DNA from: a bacterium
GTDB taxonomy: Bacteria; SZUA-79; Acidulodesulfobacterales; Acidulodesulfobacteraceae
Direction of reading: 5' to 3'
NCBI GenBank assembly: GCA_021845685.1
Contig: JAJZVN010000013.1
Location: forward strand, 1-51,802
DNA: 51,802 nucleotides
Shown in pieces: positions 46,902 to 51,802 of the stretch. Both the position numbers and the translations under genes were made by a program. The notes beneath the pieces are model-generated. The model ran no database searches. It saw only the letters and a program-made list of their open reading frames with translations, and had not been told where the DNA came from. How positions within the stretch are numbered: the first letter of the stretch is position 1; each line of letters opens with the position of its first letter.

Positions 46902-47543
46902 ATGGAAATTCAAAAAAGAAATCAAAAGTATTCGGGCAGCAAAATTAAAATTGCCGCATTGTTTGTTATTGCAGCTATTTTTACTTTTGCATTTACATTT
47001 GCAAATATTAGCAAAGCTAATGCTTACAATTTAAGTTACAGCAAGTTTTATCTTGCTTTAAACGGCGGAATTGGAAATACTCATATCGGAAGTGGATTTT
47101 CCAACAAATCTGGGGGGACTTATAATTTAACCTTAGGGGACAATTATCATTTAATAAACGGCAATAATAATAACGGCGTCGTGCTGGGTGGCGGCGTATT
47201 AATTGGCTATGCCGATAACGGCAACTACAGCTACAACAACAATTATCTTAGTTTAAACTACAACTTTAGCGTGCACTCGGTATATTACGGCGCATTTTTA
47301 AAAGGCGGATATGATTATGATAATTTCACCCCTTTTGTTAAACTCGGATATATAAATTATGCTTTTGTTGGCGGCTCTAATAACTATTACAGTGTAAGCG
47401 ATGAAGGCGGTTTTTTATACGGTGTAGGCGTAAAATATTCATTTACTCCAAATTGGGGCGTAACGGCTCAATATATGGGTGCTGCAATGTCCAGCAGCTA
47501 TAGAATAAACAATTATTTAATAGGAATAGATTATAGCTTTTAA
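46902..47543 (+). CDS. Outer-membrane beta-barrel protein
   Basis: 213 aa. A signal peptide (IAALFVIAAIFTFAFTFA, cleavage after about ANA at 40-42) is followed by alternating aromatic/glycine strands (SKFYLALNGGIGNTHIG, YYGAFLKGGYDYDNF, YGVGVKYSFTPNWGVTAQY) ending in LIGIDYSF with a terminal Phe, the outer-membrane insertion signal. Eight-strand OmpA/OmpW-like barrel by length. No enzymatic motif. AAGGAG before the ATG; a strong terminator follows. Confidence 0.85.
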   Translation: MEIQKRNQKYSGSKIKIAALFVIAAIFTFAFTFANISKANAYNLSYSKFYLALNGGIGNTHIGSGFSNKSGGTYNLTLGDNYHLINGNNNNGVVLGGGVLIGYADNGNYSYNNNYLSLNYNFSVHSVYYGAFLKGGYDYDNFTPFVKLGYINYAFVGGSNNYYSVSDEGGFLYGVGVKYSFTPNWGVTAQYMGAAMSSSYRINNYLIGIDYSF

Positions 47544-47578
47544 TTAAAAATTCAATTAAAAGCTATTGATGTTTTTTT

Positions 47579-47626
47579 AAATACCTGCAAACTTTTCGCA
47601 ATAATAATAAAAGTTTGCAGGTATTT
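47579..47626 (+). terminator. 18-bp Rho-independent terminator
   Basis: AAATACCTGCAAACTTTT (47579-47596) pairs perfectly with 47609-47626 and runs into seven or more T. Ends the beta-barrel gene. Confidence 0.9.
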
Positions 47627-47769
47627 TTTTTATTATATTATAATATCGCAATATTATAATATAAATTCAATTGACATTAATTCTAAATAATTTTATGTTA
47701 ATAATTAATAATTAATAAATAATTAAAAATTAAAATAATTAAAATAAATATTAAATTAAATATGATAAA

Positions 47770-48807
47770 TTGATTAATTACTATATTTTAATTCCTCTTC
47801 CGTTAGCCTTTTTATTAGAGTTTTATATTGGCGGCATCCGATATAATTTTCATCCGTTAAACATTATGGGGCAAATTGCAGGTTTTCTTGAAAAGATATT
47901 TTACCGCATTTCAAACAGTTTTTTTTCAGGAGCGTTATTTAATATTTTCACTATTTTTATAATTGTAGCCATTTTTGTCGGAATTGATTTTATAACAATT
48001 AAGATTTCAATCTTTTTATTCTATTTTTTTTCAATATTTATTCTGCTTTCTTTTCTTTCTGCCGGGGGTTTAAAGCACGAAAGCATAAAAATATACGAAC
48101 TGTTAAAAGCAAACGATATTGACGGTGCGAGAAAAAACCTTCTGTCTCTTGCAGGCAGAGATAGTAATAATCTTGGCATATCCGAAATTTCTAGATCCGT
48201 GGTTGAATCGGTCGCGGAAAACACGGGCGACGGCATCGGTTCGATAATTTTTTACTTTACGGCAGGGTTAATTATTGGATTATTTGCATTAAATTTTGTC
48301 AAAACTACCGGGATATTTGTTGCTTTCGGTATTATAGGCACGGTTATTTATAAAACCGCAAACCTTCTTGATTCTATGATAGGATACAGAAATGCTAAAT
48401 ATGAAAAGTTTGGTAAGTTTTCTGCCCGGTTGGATGATGCGCTTAACTATATACCCTTTAGGATAACTGCTTATTTTATGCTTTTGTCGGTATTCATTTT
48501 AAATATAATAAGTAATAAATATCATAATAAAGGCGGTTTTAAATCATGGCTTAAATTTAGAAAATCGCATCCGAGTCCAAACGGCGGGCAGCTTGAATCT
48601 ATAATGGCAGGAGCGCTGCATATAAAATTGGGCGGCACAAACTTTTACGGCGGTGTAGAAAGCAAAAGACCTATTATGGGGTTTGAAAATTACGGCAGCG
48701 CAAATGAAAATAGCATTATAAGCGCCGTCAGGATTATGGAGCTAACATCCGCAATTCTTGTTATTTTTTATACATTAGTAATAGCATTAATATTTGCTAA
48801 TTTCTAA
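47770..48807 (+). CDS. cbiB: Adenosylcobinamide-phosphate synthase CbiB/CobD
   Basis: 345 aa, integral membrane. VESVAENTGDGIGSIIFYF, YKTANLLDSMIGYRN, FGKFSARLDDALNYIPFR and SHPSPNGGQLESIMAGAL are family signatures. It attaches aminopropanol phosphate to the corrin ring late in B12 synthesis. The start is TTG (MINYYILIPLP) with a poor ribosome-binding site; no ATG in frame fits better. No cobalamin riboswitch is visible in the 143 bp between the preceding terminator and the start, and no other B12 gene is nearby. Confidence 0.92.
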   Translation: MINYYILIPLPLAFLLEFYIGGIRYNFHPLNIMGQIAGFLEKIFYRISNSFFSGALFNIFTIFIIVAIFVGIDFITIKISIFLFYFFSIFILLSFLSAGGLKHESIKIYELLKANDIDGARKNLLSLAGRDSNNLGISEISRSVVESVAENTGDGIGSIIFYFTAGLIIGLFALNFVKTTGIFVAFGIIGTVIYKTANLLDSMIGYRNAKYEKFGKFSARLDDALNYIPFRITAYFMLLSVFILNIISNKYHNKGGFKSWLKFRKSHPSPNGGQLESIMAGALHIKLGGTNFYGGVESKRPIMGFENYGSANENSIISAVRIMELTSAILVIFYTLVIALIFANF

Positions 48808-48932
48808 AGAAGACAATATTAAAATTTTTATTAAGTTAGAAATATACCAAAATATATAAATATTTTATAATAATTATATTAAACTCAATAAAAATTATAA
48901 AACTTATATTATATGAATAATGAATTTTAATT

Positions 48933-50291
48933 TTATGCGCAGTCTATCCACTGCCAAGGAACGGCGATAACCTTTGAATTAAGCCATTTAACCTCTTGGC
49001 CCGTATGAAGCAAAATCCCTATAACAGTTTCAGGATGCTCATCAATAAAAATAAGAAGGTTTTTAATATCTTTAACTAAAGGATTTTTTGTAATTTTAAC
49101 CTCTATTGCAAGTAATTTTTCCCCATATTCAAGAATAAAATCTACCTCTTTTCCCAAGACAGTTCTCCAATAATGTATTTTAGCTGGAGGTTTTAACATT
49201 TCGCAAAGACATTTAAGATGAAAAAATACCGTTGTTTCAAAATAACCGCCCAATTTCCTTGAACTACCCAAAGACTCTTCGTCAAAATATCCGGATAAGA
49301 AAATACTTAATGCAGGATCGACAAAATATATTTTAGGCGATTTAGTTATTCTTTTGCCTTTGGAGGTAAAAAATCCAGGAATACGTTCTATGATATTAGA
49401 TATTTCTAAAAGCTTTATGTAACGATATATTGTTGAATTACTTATTCCCGTATCTCTTGAAACATCAGCCTGATTTAATATATTGCCTGTCCTTAAAGCC
49501 AAAACCTGCATAACTTTTCTAAAATCTATTATTGATTCTACCTGAGATAAATCCCTTAAATCTCTTTCAAGATATGTTTTAACATAACCATCTAACCACA
49601 ATGTTACATCATTTTGATCTTTAGCCATAATATTGCGCGGCATAAAACCTTTCATCATTAAAGAAACAAGAGAGTTGTTTTGGACAATTGCACAGATTTT
49701 CTTATTTTCATTTATAGATTTTTTATCGTTATCATCATCATCTAAATCATCTAAAAATTTTTTGCTATCATATATATTTTCATTTTTTTTTATATTTTTA
49801 GTATTAAAATCAGCATAATTATCTTTCCATAAATTTAAAAAATTTGTCGGGGTCAAAATACCATTAATCTCTCCAAATGTTATCGGCATCATTTCAAAAT
49901 ATAACGCTCTGCCCGCAAGGGATTCGGTAATATTTTTCATAAGCAAAATATTTGATGAATCTGAAATAATAATTCTTTTATTTTTGTCATTATCAACGGC
50001 AAGCTTAATTGCATTAAATATCGCAGGAAATTTTTGTGCTTCATCTATTATGATAAAATCATGCTGCTTAAAAATAAATGACGAATCAGCTTTTATCATA
50101 TCTATAGTATCAAAATTATCTAATGTAAAATAGGTAAAATCACTAAATTCGTTTGTTAGCATGGTACTTTTGCCTACCTGACGGGCGCCGCTTATTACAA
50201 CAACGGAAAATTTCTCTATCGCTTCCCTTACAATTATAGCTAAACGCCGCTTTATGTATTTTGTTTCACCATGTGAAATATTTTCTTTCAT
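48933..50291 (-). CDS. AAA-type ATPase with DUF4143
   Basis: 452 aa. Walker A ISGARQVGKSTML (about residue 34), Walker B IIDEAQKFP, then a C-terminal DUF4143 region with HYWRTVLGKEVDFILEYG and LLAIEVKITKNP (a PD-(D/E)xK-like strand pair). An Asp/Asn-rich loop interrupts the middle (about 180-200). Such proteins are common, highly variable accessory genes with unclear function, possibly toxin/defence-linked. It stands alone. Confidence 0.85.
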   Translation of the reverse strand: MKENISHGETKYIKRRLAIIVREAIEKFSVVVISGARQVGKSTMLTNEFSDFTYFTLDNFDTIDMIKADSSFIFKQHDFIIIDEAQKFPAIFNAIKLAVDNDKNKRIIISDSSNILLMKNITESLAGRALYFEMMPITFGEINGILTPTNFLNLWKDNYADFNTKNIKKNENIYDSKKFLDDLDDDDNDKKSINENKKICAIVQNNSLVSLMMKGFMPRNIMAKDQNDVTLWLDGYVKTYLERDLRDLSQVESIIDFRKVMQVLALRTGNILNQADVSRDTGISNSTIYRYIKLLEISNIIERIPGFFTSKGKRITKSPKIYFVDPALSIFLSGYFDEESLGSSRKLGGYFETTVFFHLKCLCEMLKPPAKIHYWRTVLGKEVDFILEYGEKLLAIEVKITKNPLVKDIKNLLIFIDEHPETVIGILLHTGQEVKWLNSKVIAVPWQWIDCA

Positions 50292-50526
50292 ATACTGAAC
50301 AATAATACATTATAAAGATTTTGTCAAGAGGTTGAATAGCATTATTATTGTATGCAATTATATGCAGCGGTTATTTAGAACGCCATAACCGTGAATTTAT
50401 TTTGCAATAATGGGTAATTATATTATGCAATGCAATAAACGCCGTAAATTTTCGGACATTAAAACTGAGTAGCAGAACGCTTTTATGTTATACTGTGTAT
50501 TCGGCAAATTTTTGCTATCCGTTATA

Positions 50527-50762
50527 TGTTGTTAATGGTATTATAAATTCCCCATGACATGGCGGATTAAATTCCCCACCTAAAAATTAAATTTTTTTTT
50601 AAACCATTAACATAATATATTTCAGCAAGGTTTAAAAAATACTAAATATAAGGGGTGACAAATAAAATAAAATTATTAATGAATAATTAAATAGTAGTTT
50701 AACTAATTTTGAAAGTGGGGAATTTTTCCGCCATTAGGTAGGAATTTTAGTTGACTTTAACA
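50527..50762. mobile_element. 236-bp MITE resembling IS21-family ends
   Basis: Begins TGTTGTTAATGG and ends ACTTTAACA. Inside each end stand inverted blocks: AAATTCCCCATGACATGGCGG plus a second ATTCCCCACC on the left, and GTGGGGAATTTTTCCGCCAT on the right. GTGGGGAATT-type repeats are typical of IS21-like termini. TATA flanks both sides (50523-50526 and 50763-50766), a possible 4-bp target duplication. No istA/istB is present, so it would need a helper in trans. The rest of 50292-50895 contains no gene. Confidence 0.55.
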
Positions 50763-50895
50763 TATAGTTAAATTGGAATAATATATAATTTTTGCTATTT
50801 CCTATTAAGTTATCTATAATTATATATAGTATAATAATAAGTAAAATTAATTTTTATCTTTAAGAAGAAATTAATTTTTAAAAATAGGTAGGATA

Positions 50896-51192
50896 ATGAG
50901 ACTTAGCAATTTAGAAAAAAATGCGATAATAGATTTAGCAGGGAAATATTTCGGTCATAATGTAAAAATATATCTTTTCGGGAGCAGGGTCTACGATGAA
51001 AAAAAGGGCGGAGATATAGATTTATATATAGAAACTCATAAAAATATAGACAGGCAGACTGAAATTAAATTTCTGGCGGATTTCCATAAACTTGCCACCG
51101 AAAGAAAGATAGATTTGATTATAAAAACACCTTCTTCAAAAGAAAAAAGCATATATGAAACCGCAAAGACGGAAGGGGTGCTTTTATGTTAA
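50896..51192 (+). CDS. MntA-like minimal nucleotidyltransferase antitoxin
   Basis: 98 aa. The nucleotidyltransferase fold is visible: IYLFGSRVYDEKKGGDIDLY supplies the GS...DxD catalytic signature, and IDLIIKTPSSKEKSIYETA closes the domain. In MNT/HEPN pairs it AMPylates the HEPN toxin. It overlaps the next gene by seven bases. Confidence 0.85.
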   Translation: MRLSNLEKNAIIDLAGKYFGHNVKIYLFGSRVYDEKKGGDIDLYIETHKNIDRQTEIKFLADFHKLATERKIDLIIKTPSSKEKSIYETAKTEGVLLC

Positions 51193-51635
51193 AAGAAACT
51201 ATCGAGACAATTACGATAAATCTAAAAAGAGCACAAAACGATTTTAACGAAATAAAATCATGGGGTAATATAAGCCCGGATTATTTTGATAACGATGAAA
51301 AAAGAAGGGTTATAGATTCTTTTATTTTTCGTTTTACAAAATTACAGGATTTAATGGGAGACAAGCTGTTCAAAGAAGTTTTAAATTCAATAGGGGAATA
51401 CAAAAGAAGCATGTCGTTTATTGATGTTTTAGATAAACTTGAAAAATTAGAAATAATTAAGGACGCGAACGAATGGAACGGCATTAGAGAATTAAGGAAT
51501 AACTTGTCGCACGAATATCCTTCCAATCAAGACGAAATTATTAAGGATATAAAATTGGCTTTAGGATTATTTGAAAAGATCGCCGATATATATAAGAATA
51601 TAATTAGTTATATAGATAAAAACAAACTTATATAA
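51186..51635 (+). CDS. HepT-like HEPN-domain toxin
   Basis: 149 aa, all helical. The HEPN motif RX4HXY is exact in LRNNLSHEYP (about residue 101-108); Arg/His give RNase activity and the Tyr is the AMPylation site in HepT. SFIFRFTKLQDLMGDKLF and the N-terminal helices match the HEPN bundle. Translationally coupled to the MntA-like gene, forming a two-gene toxin-antitoxin/defence cassette beside a MITE. Confidence 0.85.
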   Translation: MLKETIETITINLKRAQNDFNEIKSWGNISPDYFDNDEKRRVIDSFIFRFTKLQDLMGDKLFKEVLNSIGEYKRSMSFIDVLDKLEKLEIIKDANEWNGIRELRNNLSHEYPSNQDEIIKDIKLALGLFEKIADIYKNIISYIDKNKLI

Positions 51636-51656
51636 ACAAAAAAGATATCCGATAGA

Positions 51657-51674
51657 TATAATGAACCCATAAAT
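51657..51674 (-). repeat. 18-bp inverted-repeat partner of 391-408
   Basis: TATAATGAACCCATAAAT, exact reverse complement of 391-408, followed by CGGGAGTGTTCAATA. Located 22 bp after the HepT-like gene. No gene follows to the window end. Confidence 0.45.
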
Positions 51675-51802
51675 CGGGAGTGTTCAATATTTTGTGTCAA
51701 CCTGATGTGTTAAAATAATATTTTGTTATATTAGAACATAGTTTTAATGTTTTGTCAATATAAAATTTGATCAAATTTTAAAAGTTTTTCGTATTTATAT
51801 AC

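Noticed and set aside
47627-47769. Cobalamin riboswitch before cbiB
   Set aside because: Only AT-rich sequence without the conserved B12-box or stems in the 143-bp gap.
50261-50285. Second parS site at the AAA ATPase start
   Set aside because: TGTTTCACCATGTGAAATA has two extra central bases and a mismatched end; not a parS.

Overview
The window looks like a piece of chromosome from a very AT-rich, Gram-negative, respiring bacterium. The evidence is LolA, an outer-membrane beta-barrel protein, cytochrome bd oxidase, an F1 operon with paired b and b' subunits, GSI/PII nitrogen genes and an rsmG-parA-parB cluster. The Asn/Lys/Ile-rich proteins and the gene set suggest a low-GC deltaproteobacterium-like lineage (for example Sva0485/Acidulodesulfobacterales-type organisms). 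That placement is inference from general knowledge; no search was run.

Layout. (1) 1-2200: low-complexity DNA, a C17 tract, a decayed tRNA-3'-end remnant (521-567), and a small radical SAM (SPASM) + PqqD-like peptide-modification cassette. (2) 2197-15681: a 13.4-kb integrative element in the 3' end of tRNA-Gln(CTG), bounded by 56-bp identical repeats. It carries a HTH protein, an AlpA/excisionase-like protein, a CHC2/TOPRIM-like primase, a frameshifted DUF3987-like ATPase, a reverse transcriptase of defence type next to a 1.2-kb non-coding region packed with hairpins, a second tyrosine recombinase, an R-M system resembling the Alw26I/Eco31I/Esp3I type IIS family (fused m5C+m6A methyltransferase and HNH endonuclease), and its own integrase beside the intact tRNA. 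No capsid or tail genes are seen, so it resembles a phage satellite or small genomic island with defence cargo. (3) 15.8-26 kb: an AmmeMemoRadiSam-type radical SAM enzyme, an IclR regulator, cydAB, a 21-aa micro-gene, RNase J, PlsC, and two copies of a ~150-bp palindromic MITE-like repeat. (4) 26.6-29.7 kb: ssb and a second R-M system (HEAT-repeat/SPPY methyltransferase plus CfrBI-like endonuclease). (5) 29.8-46.1 kb, nearly all on the minus strand: glnA-glnB, ftsK-lolA-yajQ, the ATP synthase F1 operon ending in atpC-serS, then parB, parA and rsmG. (6) 46.2-51.8 kb: a parS-like site, a beta-barrel protein, CbiB, an AAA/DUF4143 ATPase, an IS21-like MITE and a MntA/HepT-type pair.

How it works together. 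The tRNA-Gln locus appears to be an integration hotspot used more than once: three tRNA-3'-end-plus-downstream copies bracket the radical SAM cassette and the satellite-like island. The island combines mobility and replication genes with two likely anti-phage modules (RT and type IIS R-M). The most promising candidate for an undescribed system is the RT with its adjacent hairpin cluster. In the core genome, points to check are a glutamine synthetase with Phe at the usual adenylylation tyrosine, an epsilon subunit lacking its C-terminal regulatory domain, and a pentanucleotide microsatellite inside the ATP synthase operon.
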